DNA of 64,000 bases from assembly GCA_002633025.1 (NCBI GenBank), contig NMRB01000371.1, positions 270,011 to 334,010 on the forward strand, in the 5' to 3' direction. Made by a program: the position numbers and the translations under genes. Position 1 is the stretch's first letter. The number at the start of each line of letters is the position of its first letter. This stretch comes from Notospermus geniculatus (Eukaryota; Nemertea; Pilidiophora; Heteronemertea; Lineidae). The notes beneath the pieces are model-generated. The model saw only the letters and a list, made by a program, of their open reading frames with translations, ran no database searches and had not been told where the DNA came from. Below are positions 44,537-57,736 of this stretch, in pieces.

Positions 44537-45657
44537 GTAAGCGACTGACCTCTGACCTCCAATCTGATGGCACACAGATATGGGGACATAAAATGCCTGT
44601 GATGTGGTGGGAAACGTTTCCTCCTTCCAGGCCTTTAGGGATTACATCTATTATATAGAGTTTAGTTCGCTCTAAAATGTCGTGGCCCAAAAACTTTCCA
44701 AACACATAAAATAATAAATCGAATGCTGAGAACCAAAAGTACGGCATTATTCGCTCTATCGACAAGATTGGGCAAGTAAATCGAGCAGGTAGAAACCAGA
44801 AATGCCGGTGTGGTAGGACAGAGTGTCCCCCTGTAAAAAGTGTCCACTTCTATTGTTGAATGACGGATTAAGGTGCATGGCTATAGAAACCAATCACTAG
44901 AGATTAGAATGTAACAATATTATCTTTTGTCCCTAGGACAGTTTTTCCTAGGGACATTCTTTCCCTTCACACCTGTAAAGAAGTAGGCTGTCAATGAGGG
45001 TCGCCCTCTCTACAACATCAAGGATGGGAACATGGAACTCGGAATCTCAGAGGTGAAAATAGTGCTGATGTTTCCATTGAACTACTACATGTAGTGATCA
45101 CTGGGGGCGTACTCATGTCCAGTCATTAGTTCAGGGGTTATTAAGACCGCCCAACCTCACAGTTGGGCAGTCTTCATTGGTTTTGCTGATTTTCTCTGAA
45201 TCTCTCTCCATCAACATTTGGTTTCAGATGGATAACTCAAGAATTAAGCTATGTATCACCACGAAACTTTCAGGATTTGTAGATGTGTACAAAAGACAGA
45301 TAAAGTTCGGTTGCTGGCTCGACGCAAGGGCCCAACGCGCCGCGTTGCGGCCAACAGCGAAGCTAGCCAAAGACTTGTCACGGGTCAGTCAATAGAATTG
45401 GACTCATAGGAGAAATGCGCCTAATGTTCAGATGGAATATACCGGACGGTTGGTTCACTTTTTTAGTGGCTGTGAACGTAGATGGGTACATTATGTAGCG
45501 ATATACTAACAGATTTGCTGGGGACTTGCTCTGTGGATTTTGTGAAATGCGATTTTTGTAAGATTATTCTGATTTGTGACGTCATTTCTATTATCATAAA
45601 AATATGTTGAGTAGCTGGGATGTATTTATAAACATTTATTCAGCAGCCACCATCATG

Positions 45658-45722
45658 GCCGGCTGGGGCATCGGTAGAGCGTCCGGCTATGAATCCGGGG
45701 CGCTGGATTCGAGCCTTGTGAT
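45658..45722 (+). repeat. tRNA-like unit, copy A
   Basis: GGCATCGGTAGAGCGTCC (D-arm/box A), an anticodon-like stem CCGG-CTATGAAT-CCGG and GCTGGATTCGAGCC (box B). The acceptor stem is not evident, so a tRNA-derived SINE head or relic is more likely than a working gene. Copy B is at 52287-52351. Confidence 0.45.
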
Positions 45723-46734
45723 AGGCGATTTTTTCACGCGTCTGTTTCTCTCTTTATTTCTTTTGCTGAACACTTTTAGTCGCAGGACGAATATCTCCCC
45801 AGCCCTTCCATTTCCCTATAAGGTGACAGCGGTGTTTCATCAAACCAGTGTAGATTAGTTCTTCGTCACACCACTAGGGCTAGTGCCTGATAGTCGATGG
45901 CGTGAGGTGAGTATCAAACTGCAAACGTCGCTACTAAGCATATGAGTACGTCTGAATTCTGTGTCATAGTATTTAGAAGGATGGAAAACAACCTAGCTAG
46001 TTTCGTAATTACCATCCGATTCGGTTTGCCAGGTGGATTTTACGAGTTTTGGTCAGCCTACCGGTACCATCTTGACATCACTGATGTCATCAGCTGATCA
46101 GTGCCTCATGTCAGACTCTGCAAGCCGTTGTGCATGGCAGTACATGACGATGAACAGTTACTGCAGGTTGGCCTAGGGTTGGCCTATACCTGTGTCTATG
46201 ATGTGATTGAGTGCATTTGCGTCATGGTAGTGTCATGCCAGTGACTGTGAGTGAATCTTGAATGTGCATGATGGCGTGTACCTAATGTGTAATTGGCAAC
46301 CCAGAGCCAGCTAAGCCTTTTTGGCCCTTGTTATACATTTCACTCACACTGCCAGTGTCACTCAATCATGTCACTTCTGACATATTGTAATATTGTATAC
46401 ATATCATTTCAGCCACTCTCCTACGCATCCTGATGATGTAATCATTCAGTAAACACATTTTGATGACACATCCACTGCACTGAAAACTACTGGAATGCGA
46501 GCAGTGAGACTACATAGTTAAACTCAACATCAATCATGCAGTGAAGTACATCAACCTTCATAGGCTGAGAAATGACCAGGACTTTCGTGGTCACCATCTG
46601 GTAACTACTTTTTGACTTCATAAAATTATCAGCATCACCATTGGCAAACATAATTTAATTGTTGCCAATCACCAAATTTGCCAGTTTGCCAGTAATTAGC
46701 ATAAAACCAATATGTCTGCCATTTAGGTACATTA

Positions 46735-47205
46735 TGTCAATGTACAGGGAACTTTCAAATGGCTCACTGCAGACCCTACAAATGTATCATAAAGAGATAG
46801 GAACATGCCCCTTAGAAACTCAACAAGCATGGTTTCAGGTTGCTATGGCAACGTCTTAGCTGTTAATCCAACATGGCTGACATTTAGAAGTATCTAACAG
46901 AGAGCTTTGAAATGGCTCACTGCAGACCCTACAAATGTATTATAGACAGTTAGGAACAGGCCCCTTTGAAACCCAATAAGTGTGGTTTCGGGTTGCTACG
47001 TCTTAGCTGTTAATCCAACATGGCCGTCTCCTAGAAATATCATATGTACAGGGAACTTTGAAACGAAATACTGTAGACACTACAAATGTATTATAAACAG
47101 ATAGGAACATGCCCCTTAGAAACCTAATAAGCGTGGTTTCGGGTTGCTATGGCAAAGCCTTTGCTGTTAATCCAACATGGCTGACATTTAGAAGTATCTA
47201 ATCAA
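46735..47205. repeat. 150-bp tandem repeat, 3 units in copy A
   Basis: Units share GTACAGGGAACTTT, CACTACAAATGTATTATA, AGATAGGAACATGCCCCTTA and TTGCTGTTAATCCAACATGG. Copy B (53360-53515) has a single unit, so repeat number changed after the duplication. A further inverted piece lies at 54838-54885. Confidence 0.8.
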
Positions 47206-47358
47206 ACTAGTTCCTACCGAGCATGCGCGGCCTACTTTTGGACGGGCCGCTGATGCCGCTAGCACCAGCTGCCTCATCACTTTCCAGCTGGCTTGGATAT
47301 AGTGCGAGTACATTTGACACCGCAAATCTCCAAATGAAAGTCAATAAAATCAAAACAA

Positions 47359-47929
47359 GCCATACGGCTCGAAGGGGTCGCTGCCTGTAGGGGTTTGGGA
47401 ATAAGGGTAATTGTTGTTTGGGATACTAGACTAGTTAAAAAGTCAGAAAATGTGCTTCTCTACAATTCTAGAAGCATTTTCGAGGAAAAGCAGGCAAACC
47501 ACTTTTTCTGGTGTAGTTTTTCACGCTGAACACGAATCTGCTGTTTGCCGAGCCCAAAAATGCCTAATTAGGTCACTAATTAAGGGTCAAAGGTCAATGA
47601 GTGCAAAATTCTTTTTTTTCTCAAAAAATGATTTATTCGACATGCTCTATCAAAATATATAACTTATTTGGCAATATTTTGCATAGTAAGTTTCATACAG
47701 GCTTTCAAAATGTGAGAAAAAGAGGAAAATGTGAAAGAAAAACAATGCTATTTTGTGAATATCTCTGTATTGGAGCAACTTTTACTTTTTTAAAATACTG
47801 TTTCCTTTCACTTTCATTCATGTGACTACATTCCAAGCACAAAGGGCACAATTCACACGAAATCTTTTTATTCACTTTTCTCAAAAGTGAAAAAATGGAC
47901 ATATGCCCTTTGTGCTCTAAGCTCTTCTA
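47359..47929. other. Spacer between the duplicated copies
   Basis: Contains a decayed relative of the outer inverted-repeat end found at 19926-20060 (CTAATTAGGTCACTAATTAAG...) and a hairpin at 47837-47916 (GCACAAAGGGCA and complement). No gene. Confidence 0.55.
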
Positions 47930-50900
47930 CTGTACATCTGATACACGACATATCACCCGGGTTTTTGATTTGGCGTAGTTGTCAAGGGCGGAGGTCAATG
48001 TTCGAAAGGGGCTGGAAACTTAAGACAGGGTTTGTCAAAGTGGGCCAATTTTGAAAACTACTTGACCTATTTTCCTGAAACTTGCAAGGTTAATAGGGTT
48101 GACCACATCATTGGAAAATATGGAGAAACAAAAGCAACAGACTGACCCTGACCTAATGAACTAAGACAATGCAATTTTCAGACCCCTCAAATCACATGAA
48201 ATAGACATCCTATGGGTCTGTAACTTCATACATATGTTGATGTGATCATATACAAAAAAGTAACAAACAAAGTATACTTCTGTCACAATTTTGAGAAATA
48301 TAACAAAGAAATATCTTAAATAATGGTGCCAGGCAAGAGCTGGAAGGGCTGTATTTTAACGGCTGACTTGATGGTATTGTTATTGAAATGATTAGGTTTA
48401 TAATGGCTGACCACTTTCTGACCACTGCTCTCACATCATGCACACCCAGTTAACCCTGTGGTTACTATGTGTTACATGATGCGTTCAATGTCAGATAACC
48501 TGTGGACTTTCCCAGCTTGGGACAGTTGTACAAAGTGAATGGAGAACAATTCTGTACTTTCAACTGTACATCAACTCCCCATAATAACTATGGTATGACC
48601 TAAGGCTCAGGGCAGTCAGGCAGACTACAGCTAGCACCATTTATGCAATGCACATTTATTGACCTGTTTCGCCATTCATGTGAACAAGACCTTGCTTAAT
48701 GGGTGACCTGGTAAGTCTTGACAAAGGATTTGTAAATAAGGCCCCTCCAGCTATTGCCTGTGCCCATTAGTTAGAATATTTCTTTGTTTCATTTGCAAAG
48801 GTTGTAACTTAAATACATTATTTATTTATTAAAATATTTTTGGTATATTATCATGTCAACATATATGTGAAGTTACAGGCCCATAGGCCGTTTTTTGTTG
48901 TGTTCCTGGGGGTCTGAAAAATTGCATTGTCTTAGTTCATTAGGTCCGAGTCAGTCTGTTGTTTTTGTTTCTTCATATTTTCCAATGATATGGTAAACCC
49001 TACTAACCTTGCAAGTTTCAGGAAAATCGGTCTTGTAGTTCCCAAAATTGGCCCATTTTGACAAACCCTGTCTTAAGTTTCCAGCCCCTTTCACAGCTGG
49101 GCGGCACGTTTCGTGGCTACTTGTCCTGGATTGTTCAAATAAGGTGTGATGATGTGTCTAGGTACCCTCTATGTCTACAGCAAATGTCAGTCAGATCGGA
49201 CTTCAAATATGGCTGCCAGGCAGCCATCTTGGAAATTGGGCATTGGCCCATAGCTCGTTAACTACTGTTCTGAACTTGAAGAATTATGTGTCTACGTAGC
49301 CTTCATGTGTACAGCAAATTTCATCGTGATCAGACTTTACAGACCGCTGCCAGACAGCCATTTTGGATGCAATGGTCCATGGACCAATGCCAGCAAATGA
49401 CAAAATTCTGATGTTTGACCTGTCACGTTAAAAAGAGGTCAAATCAAAAACCCATTACATGTCATGTATCCTCATTAGATGCGCCGATGATGAAAATCCG
49501 GAGACGATCCAGACAATTAGTTCAGGAATTATTGGAGTTTGAGTTTTCGTTTAGAATCAAATCTGAACTAAACTTGGTGTCAAAGGTGAACTGACATGGG
49601 CTATAAATGTACCAAGTTTCGGGTCGACATTCCTAGCAGTTACCAAACGTGCCACCAAATGGCAATATTTCGAACTTTAATCTCTGTGACCTTGAAATGT
49701 AGGTCAAATCCAAAACCTGTTATGTTTGTCATGTATTCTCATTAGATACACTTATGATAAAAATTTTGAGATGATCCATTGCACTTTTTGTGTTTTTGGT
49801 TTTAGCCACGTGGTGGCCAAGTCAAGAACAATGGAATCGGGCCGAAACATGGTGTCCTAGATCATATGACCTAGGGGTACCGGTATATAAATTATGTACC
49901 AAGTTTCAGATCAATAGCCCCAGTGGTTACAAAACGTGCTCTGCTAACGGACAACGACGGACGTTGCACCATCGTAAGAGCTCACCACAGGGGTACCCAG
50001 GACGACATTCACCCTTTTGGCTTTAATCACTGGTTGTTGTGTACTAGCATTATGACCTGTGGCGAGCACATTTTAAAGGAGTGTGTTTGTCACTGAATAT
50101 CCTGTGGTAGAGGGTCTGTTGCTATATTGATGAGTGTGTTTGGAAAGTGGTAGTTTCATGGCTAGGAATCCATCTGTTAATCGTTTACCGTCAAATCCAT
50201 GAGGGGGCACCTTTAGAACCCTGTCGCCTCCACGCTTGTTGACTTTGAACTTCACACATATGTCCCTCAGGGTCATAGGTCTCCACAGACTAATTTTCAT
50301 GGAAATCCATTTGTCCGTTCTGCCACCAGGGGGCCAAAGCTGATCCTCACCAAATTTTTATCATAGCTACGTCTAATGAGGTCACATGATATATAATACG
50401 GGTTTTTGATTTGACCCCCTTTTTTAATGTCACAGAGGTCAAAGTTCAAACTTTTGCCATTAGGTGGCAAGTTTCGTGGCCGCAGGGCCTAATGACCTGA
50501 AACATGTTCCCCTATGTCAGATAACCAATGACATCAAGTTTCAGCCCAATTCGATTCTTAGCGTGGCCACTAGGTGGCTAAAACGAAAAACACAATTGTC
50601 ATCTGTTCTTCTGGTACATTCACCCACAGGTGAGCACATGATCTATGGACCATTTCATTGTGAATTATTGGTTTGGATGTCATGTTACTTCGGCAAGGCC
50701 CTGAGCACCGCGACATGTATACCGACACATTTGAAGATGATACCGGTAAGTGGATTAGCTGTGAGATAAACTGGTGGGTGCGTGACTTATCAGTTGCTAA
50801 TACCATGTGGGTAGAATGACCTCACCGCCTAATCTAATATTCAAACGACTTTCAGTTCACGCAATTAGCAGATGACGTCACTGCAAACAGCATGCCTACG

Positions 50901-50935
50901 TCTGCGCATGCGTCTTTTGCAAATGGCTGTTTCAG

Positions 50936-51158
50936 GAAGATTGTGTTCGACTGGTCATTTCTTAATCCTGATTATCAATATGATAATGTGATTTCGTTGA
51001 TATTCTGTGCAGTTCTGTGTCTGCACCAGGAATGTTCAACCATAAACGTTTTCGACAATGGCGGACATTTAATATGTCAGATGAGTCAAAAGAAAGGAAC
51101 TTGTATGGGGAGAAAAGAAGCGATACACTGCAGTGGGGCCCGGATGTATGAAAGAAAG
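50936..51158 (+). CDS. PAN/Apple-like exon, copy B
   Basis: Same splice signals and same predicted residues as 44314-44536, 6,622 bp downstream. Complete identity at the protein level means either a very recent duplication or selection on both copies; flanking non-coding sequence is also nearly identical, so recency is the simpler reading. Confidence 0.45.
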
Positions 51159-52286
51159 GTAAGCGACTGACCTCTGACCTCCAATCTGATGGCACACAGA
51201 TATGGGGACATAAAATGCCTGTGATGTGGTGGGAAACGTTTCCTCCTTCCAGGCCTTTAGGGATTACATCTATTATATAGAGTTTAGTTCGCTCTAAAAT
51301 GTCGTGGCCCAAAAACTTTCCAAACACATAAAATAATAAATCGAATGCTGAGAACCAAAAGTACGGCATTATTCGCTCTATCGACAAGATTGGGCAAGTA
51401 AATCGAGCAGGTAGAAACCAGAAATGCCGGTGTGGTAGGACAGAGTGTCCCCCTGTAAAAAGTGTCCACTTCTATTGTTGAATGACGGATTAAGGTGCAT
51501 GGCTATAGAAACCAATCACTAGAGATTAGAATGTAACAATATTATCTTTTGTCCCTAGGACAGTTTTTCCTAGGGACATTCTTTCCCTTCACACCTGTAA
51601 AGAAGTAGGCTGTCAATGAGGGTCGCCCTCTCTACAACATCAAGGATGGGAACATGGAACTCGGAATCTCAGAGGTGACAATAGTGCTGATGTTTCCATT
51701 GAACTACTACATGTAGTGATCACTGGGGGCATACTCATGTCCAGTCATTAGTTCAGGGGTTATTAAGACCGCCCAACCTCACAGTTGGGCAGTCTTCATT
51801 GGTTTTGCTGATTTTCTCTGAATCTCTCTCCATCAACATTTGGTTTCAGATAGATAACTCAAGAATTAAGCTATGTATCACCACGAAACTTTCAGGATTT
51901 GTAGATGTGTACAAAAGACAGATAAAGTTCGGTTGCTGGCTCGACGCAAGGGCCCAACGCGCCGCGTAGCGGCCAACAGCGAAGCTAGCCAAAGACTTGT
52001 CACGGGTCAGTCAATAGAATTGGACTCATAGGAGAAATGCGCCTAATGTTCAGATGGAATATACCGGACGGTTGGTTCACGCCTTTTAGTGGCTGTGAAC
52101 GTAGATGGGTACATTATGTAGCGATATACATGTACTGACAGATTTGCTGGGGACTTGCTCTGTGGATTTTGTGAAATGCGATTTTTGTAAGATTATTCTG
52201 ATTTGTGACGTCATTTCTATTATCATAAAAATATGTTGAGTAGCTGGGATGTATTTATAAACATTTATTCAGCAGCCACCATCATG

Positions 52287-52351
52287 GCCGGCTGGCGCAT
52301 CGGTAGAGCGTCCGGCTATGAATCCGGGGCGCTGGATTCGAGCCTTGTGAT
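52287..52351 (+). repeat. tRNA-like unit, copy B
   Basis: Differs from the unit at 45658 by GGCGCATCGG for GGGGCATCGG in the D-arm, which here is closer to a normal box A. Otherwise as copy A. Confidence 0.45.
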
Positions 52352-53939
52352 AGGCGATTTTTTCACGCGTCTGTTTCTCTCTTTATTTTTTTTGCTGAAC
52401 ACTTTTAGTCGCAGGACGAATATCTCCCCAGCCCTTCCATTTCCCTACAAGGTGACAGCGGTGTTTCATCAAATCAGTGTAGATTAGTTCTTCGTCACAC
52501 CACTAGGGCTGGTGCCTGATAGTCGATGGCGTGAGTATCAAACCGCAAACGTCGCTACTACGCATATGAGTACGTCTGAATTCTGTGTCATAGTATTTAG
52601 AAGGATGGAAAACAACCACTAGCTAGTTTCGTAATTACCATCCGATTCGGTTTGCCAGGTGGATTTTACGAGTTTTGGTCAGCCTACCGGTACCATCTTG
52701 ACATCACTGATGTCATCAGCTGATCAGTGCCTCAGGTCAGACTCTGCAAGCCGTTGTGCATGGCAGTACATGACGATGAACAGTTACTGCAGGTTGGCCT
52801 AGGGTAGGCCTATACCTGTGTCTATGATGTGATTGAGTGCATTTGGGTCATGATAGTGTCATGCCAGTGACTGTGAGTGAATCTTGAATGTGCATGGCGT
52901 GTACCTAATGTGTAATTGGCAACCCAGAGCCAGCTAAGCCTTTTTTGGCCCTTGTTATACATTTCACTCACACTGCCAGTGTCACTCAATCATGTCACTT
53001 CTGACATATTGTAATATTGTATACATATCATTTCAGCCACTCTCCTACACATCCTGATGATGTAATCATTCAGTAAACACATTTTGATGACACATCCACT
53101 GCACTGAAAACTACTGGAATGCGAGCAGTGAGACTACATAGTTAAACCCAACATCAATCATGCAGTGAATTACATCAACCTTCATAGGCTGAGAAATGAC
53201 CAGGACTTTCGTGGTCACCATCTGGAAACTACTTTTTGACTTCATAAAATTATCAGCATCACCATTGGCAAACATAATTTAATTGTTGCCAATCACCAAA
53301 TTTGCCAGTTTGCCAGTAATTAGCATAAAACCAATATGTCTGCCATTTAGGTACATTATGTCAATGTACAGGGAACTTTCAAATGGCTCACTGCAGACCC
53401 TACAAATGTATTATAAACAGATAGGAACATGCCCCTTAGAAATCTAACAAGCGTGGTTTCGGGTTGCTATGGCAAAGCCTTTGCTGTTAATCCAACATCG
53501 CTGACATTTAGAAGTATCTTATCAAACTAGTTCCTACCGAGCATGCGCGGCCTACTTTTGGACGGGCCGCTGATGCCGCTAGCACCAGCTGCCTCATCAC
53601 TTTCCAGCTGGCTTGGATATAGTGCGAGTACATTTGACACCGCAAATCTCCAAATAAAAATCAAATAAAATCAAAATATTGTAAACATTATACGTATATC
53701 AAATGTGGAAATACTAGATTTGAGGCGAATAAATGATGTAAATGATCAGAATTAGCAGCTTGTTTGCGGAACGTTACAGGCATGGGAAGTGATTAGGCTC
53801 TCACTTTCGCACACTCTGAACCTATCAGAGGGCTCCTTGGTTCACGTGCTTCTGTTTACCAATCAGTTGAAATTAGGGCGACGAAACGTTTCGTGTACGT
53901 GCCCATGAAATATTCGGGACCTGGTGACAGTGTCAATGG

Positions 53940-54770
53940 GTAGGAAGAATGGAGACAGGTGGCGCTGTGAGGACATTTTTGTTAATGATTTGGAGAGCTA
54001 CCTTCTTCAACAAGGTGTATCATCTTTTGACTTTTATGATGAACAGGCTGATTCATGGTTCAGATTACTAGTAATGCTGTATGCCGACGACACACTAGTT
54101 GTGTCGGACACCGCAGATGGACTTCAACGCAGTATTGATGCATTGGTAGCTTATTGTAAGAAATGGAAATTACATATTAATAACAGTAAAACTAAAGCAG
54201 TCGTGTTTGAGAAACGTAGATCTCCAAATCAACCTGTGTTTTATCTTGACGGTAATCTTATAGAAACGGTTACAGAATTCAAGTATCTCGGGGTGTTATT
54301 TAATTATACTGGCTCTTTCAATAAGTGTCGTAAGCCCTTATCAGAACAAGCAAGGAAAGCTATGTTCTTTGTCTTACAAAAGGTTCAGGAACAATCTTTA
54401 GATATCGACGTTGCATTTCAACTTTTTGACACCATGGTCTCACCTATTTTATCTTTTGGTAGTGAAATATGGGGCTACGAAAGTCTTGATGTAATAGAAA
54501 AAATTCATTTGTTGTTTTGTAAATATATTTTAAAACTGAAACGGTCAACTCCAAATGTCATGGTATATGGGGAATTGGGACGTTTTCCTCTTGAGATACA
54601 AATCAAAGTTAAAGTCATAAAGTTTTGGGGGAAAATGTATCGCTTTGTACGTGCCAAGCATTTAAATGGTGTCCCTGTGAAATGGATTTCCTATGTGAAA
54701 AGTATTCTAGACAAGCGAATACGCTTTCTTGGGTCGTCGCTGGGTATGGTGGGTACCGGTATATGTTGAA
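53940..54770 (+). pseudogene. LINE reverse-transcriptase fragment
   Basis: Starts within RT at IFVNDLESYL, carries the catalytic YADD (LLVMLYADDTLVVSDT), then the thumb KWKLHINNSKTKAVVF, FKYLGVLFNYTGSF, and a C-terminal part with SFGSEIWGYE and IEKIHLLFCKYILK. It is a non-LTR element of a different type from the LINE at 3340. The N-terminal RT, the endonuclease and the 3' end are missing; coding stops at 54769. Just downstream (54838-54885) is an inverted fragment of the 150-bp repeat seen at 46735. The 58111 fragment could be the missing C-terminus of the same family. Confidence 0.85.
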
Positions 54771-55174
54771 CATGTTGAATAGAGGCATGTTTAAAGTAAA
54801 AAGTTTAATGAGACTTTTAGGTCTGCAGTGAGATGTCCCTGTACATTAGATAGTTCTAAATGACAGCCATGTTGGATTAACAGCTAAGAAAGATGTTGCC
54901 ACAGCAACCTCTGTTGTGGAATACGATCACATTCCTTTATGCAGTACTGCTTGGTGACATTCATTTACGGTCCACTGTTTACATAGTTCTCAAAATCTGA
55001 CCTAGGCCTACTTGTTCCCCGTTTTCATTGTGTAATCTGTGAGTTGTTAGTTAGTCGTGTTTTAGTCATGCTTATTCAGGCTTTCCCTAATATTATGAAA
55101 TCTTTCCTAATAAACATCTTTGTATTGGGTCCCTCTATTCTTGGGCCTATAAATTGGGGTTCTTTTGAATAAAC

Positions 55175-55440
55175 TTGGCAACTGCCATACATCCTTCGTT
55201 CGGTGTACTTCTTCCGAGCCTCCGTGTCCTTGCCTGGTTCAGGACCGGTGTGAAAGTAACCCAGGTCCTACTAAGTAGGGTCCGCGGGACCCTAACTCCT
55301 AGGATTCTAAGTCCTACGGACCCTAACTCTTAGGAATCTAAGTCATACGGTGCTGGACAACTAGGAACTGTAGTCCTAGGACCAAGATTCCTAGGAACCA
55401 ATGTCCTAGGACTGCGCCTCCTTAGGAATAGAGGTCCAAC
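55175..55440 (-). repeat. LTR plus leader fragment, inverted copy
   Basis: Inverse of the sequence around 62990-63150: both have CACACC-GTCCTGAAC and then CAGGCAA...CGGAGG. Here about 40 bp containing the primer-binding site are missing. Short repeats TCCTAGGA, AGTCCTA and GGACC fill 55255-55440, as in the LTR at 60437. Bases 54890-55170 show no gene. Confidence 0.6.
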
Positions 55441-56254
55441 ATTTAGAAAAAAATAGTCCGTCATGATAGAAATCTAGGATCCCAAGTCCTACTCAAAACA
55501 AGAGAAGGACATCGAAGCGATGTCAATGGTTTCCGATCAGAATTTTACTACTTAGAGCTAGTTAACTGTGACCTTGACCTCTGACCTTGAGAAGTATTGC
55601 GTAACTGGAACAGGATCCCTGATATAAGCCTGTCGAGGATGGTTAATTCAGGCTTCTAATTCGTTTTCTCCTGAAATTCCGAAGAGATTTGCGCTTTAGA
55701 ACTGTTTGGCCTTGACCTTGACCTCTGACCTTCAAGGTCATTGCGTAATCTATAAGCTCAGCCTTGATAACGTAGGTATAGGTGAAGGTTTTAGGCTTCT
55801 ACCATCACGAGATTCTGACTTACGTCATGTTATCAAATTTGAATATCAAATCTCACCATGATATCAGCAAATATCGTGCGACCGAGCAGGTGCAAACAGA
55901 AAATTTCAGTTGCAATAACATCCGTGGATGAGCTATGATGTTGTGATAACAGTTTCAAGTTGCTTACTTTGGCAGATTTCCCGATATGTCAAAAGATCAA
56001 AATTTGATATATCAATATCATTATTAATATCAATATCAATATCATTATTACGGCGCCCGTTACGGGACATGTATTATTTTTTTAAAATCTCGCACTGCGT
56101 GTTTTAATCTCGCACTGCGACTTTTTAAAGTCGCACTGCGACTTTTAATCTCGCAGTGCGACTTTTTAATCTCACAATCTCACACTGCGACTTTTAATCT
56201 CGCAGTGCGAGATTAAAAGTCGCAGTGCGACTTTATAAACTCGCACTGCGACTT

Positions 56255-56388
56255 TAAGGTCTCGGGCCACCTGTGCGTTTTGCACTGCGTGATGCGTCAA
56301 ATCTTTTGTTAGGAAGCAGAACGGCGGAAAATAACAAAAGATTTGACGCATTACGCAGCGCAAAACGCACAAGTGGCCCGAGGCCTTT
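56255..56388. mobile_element. Palindromic MITE in the left satellite arm
   Basis: Ends AAGGTCTCGGGCCACCTGTG and complement; central GGCGGAAAATAACAAAAGAT shared with the MITE at 25592-25726. It splits one 21-bp unit at CTTT|ATAAA. Confidence 0.8.
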
Positions 56389-57141
56389 ATAACCTCGCAC
56401 TGCGACTTTTTAAACTCGCACTGTGACTTGTTAAACTCGCACTGCGACTTTATAAACTCGCACTGCGACTTCATAAACTCGCACTGCGACTTTACAAACT
56501 CGCACTGCGACTTTTTAAACTCGCACTGCGACTTTATAAACTCGCACTGCGACTTTATAAACTCGCACTGCGAATTTATAAACTCGCACTGCGACTTTAT
56601 AAACTCGCACTGCGACTTTATAAACTCGCACTGCGACTTTATAAACTCGCACTGCGACTTTATAAACTCGCACTGCGACTTTTAATCTCGCACTGCGACT
56701 TTATAAACTCGCACTGCGACTTCATAAACTCGCACTGCGACTTTATAAACTCGCACTGCGACTTTTTAAACTCGCACTGCGACTTTATAAACTCGCACTG
56801 CGACTTTTTAAACTCGCACTGCGACTTTATAAACTCGCACTGCGACTTTTAATCTCGCACTGCGACTTTATAAACTCGCACTGCGACTTCATAAACTCGC
56901 ACTGCGACTTTATAAACTCGCACTGCGACTTTTTAAACTCGCACTGCGACTTTTTAAACTCGCACTGCGACTTCATAAACTCGCACTGCGTCTTTATAAA
57001 CTCGCACTGCGACTTTCTAAACGAGTGTTATACCCAATCGGGGCCTTGCTTACAATCACGTGCTGCGCGAGTATGGGAGGCCAGAGTGGACACAGTTCTT
57101 ATTTTACATTCATATGAGGTGCTAATTACATCAATTAACAT

Positions 57142-57298
57142 GGGGCCGGTTGCACGAAACTCACGACAGCGCTATCTTGGTGTTAGCGCTATCTTCATGT
57201 TAGATGACGTAAAAATCCATTGTTCTTTTACGTCATTTAACATCAAGATAGCGCTAACACCAAGATAGGGCTGTCGTGAGTTTCGTGCAACCCAGCCC
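57142..57298. mobile_element. Palindromic MITE, left inner arm
   Basis: GGTTGCACGAAACTCACGAC at the left; complement at the right; most of the unit is self-complementary (GCTATCTTGGTGTTAGCGCT). Absent from the right arm, where the corresponding bases near 59067-59085 are continuous. Confidence 0.8.
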
Positions 57299-57456
57299 TG
57301 ATTGTTTATGATTTGTTTATTTCATTTTACCTAATCACTTTTAATTAACAACTGATGGAGTTATTTGTAAACAATAAGAAAATCTATTAACCGATAATCG
57401 TAAACTCATTCCAATGACCTCTCAGAATGATTCCTCAAGCAATGAATACCACCTAC

Positions 57457-57736
57457 CACGGCCGGATCCAGGATTTCGAAATAAGGGGGCACAACCCTGA
57501 GGGCGAAGCCCCCAGCTGGCGCGCATTGCAGGGACGCACACACGAAGGGGGGTCCGGGGGCCTCCCCCGGGAAAATTTGAAAAATCAAAGCTCTGAGATG
57601 CGATTTCCCTGCATCTCGGACATACTAGAAAATACTAGACGATTCTTCCAGAGAGTGCAGTAAAAAATCATTGCCCCTCACAAAATGGGGGGGGGGGGCA
57701 CGTGCCCCATGTGCCCCCCTCTAAATCCGGGCCTGG
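57457..57736. mobile_element. MITE, TSD CTAC, left inner arm
   Basis: Ends CACGGCCGGATCCAGGATTT and complement of CCAGGCCCGGATTTAGAG. CTAC on both sides (57453-57456, 57737-57740); the right arm has the empty site with one CTAC (complement near 58918). It contains GGGGGCAC/GTGCCCCC inner repeats and a G-run. Confidence 0.8.

Larger units (their letters stand above)
39984..47358. repeat. Segmental duplication, copy A
   Basis: Matches 47930-53676 in the same orientation with only scattered differences. Start near CTACTGTACATCTGAT, end near CCGCAAATCTCCAAAT. Copy A alone holds the 1,189-bp element at 40861-42049, about 165 bp at 42606-42770, and extra units of the 150-bp repeat near 46860-47190. 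Most of the content is dispersed repeat-like DNA (many CACCAAATTT and AAGGTCA words), not gene-like. Confidence 0.92.
47930..53676. repeat. Segmental duplication, copy B
   Basis: Tandem partner of 39984-47358. It keeps the empty site of the Helentron-like element (48826/48827) and has its own 24-33 bp insert near 48613-48645 (AGTCAGGCAGACTACAGC). The offset to copy A is 6,622-6,629 bp over the second half. Confidence 0.92.

Noticed and set aside
44340-44765. 141-codon minus-strand frame, duplicated at 50962-51387
   Set aside because: It overlaps the PAN-like exon in antisense. Its preservation is explained by the segmental duplication, and no domain is recognisable.
45658-45722. Functional tRNA gene
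   Set aside because: Acceptor and T stems do not pair; only the internal promoter boxes are recognisable.
56428-56685. 85-codon frame encoding repeated NSHCDFI
   Set aside because: A 21-bp repeat is seven codons long and stays open by chance; there is no start context or domain.
56085-57020. CRISPR-like array of 21-bp repeats
   Set aside because: Units are contiguous without unique spacers, occur as two inverted arms of one element, and the DNA is animal. It is satellite DNA.
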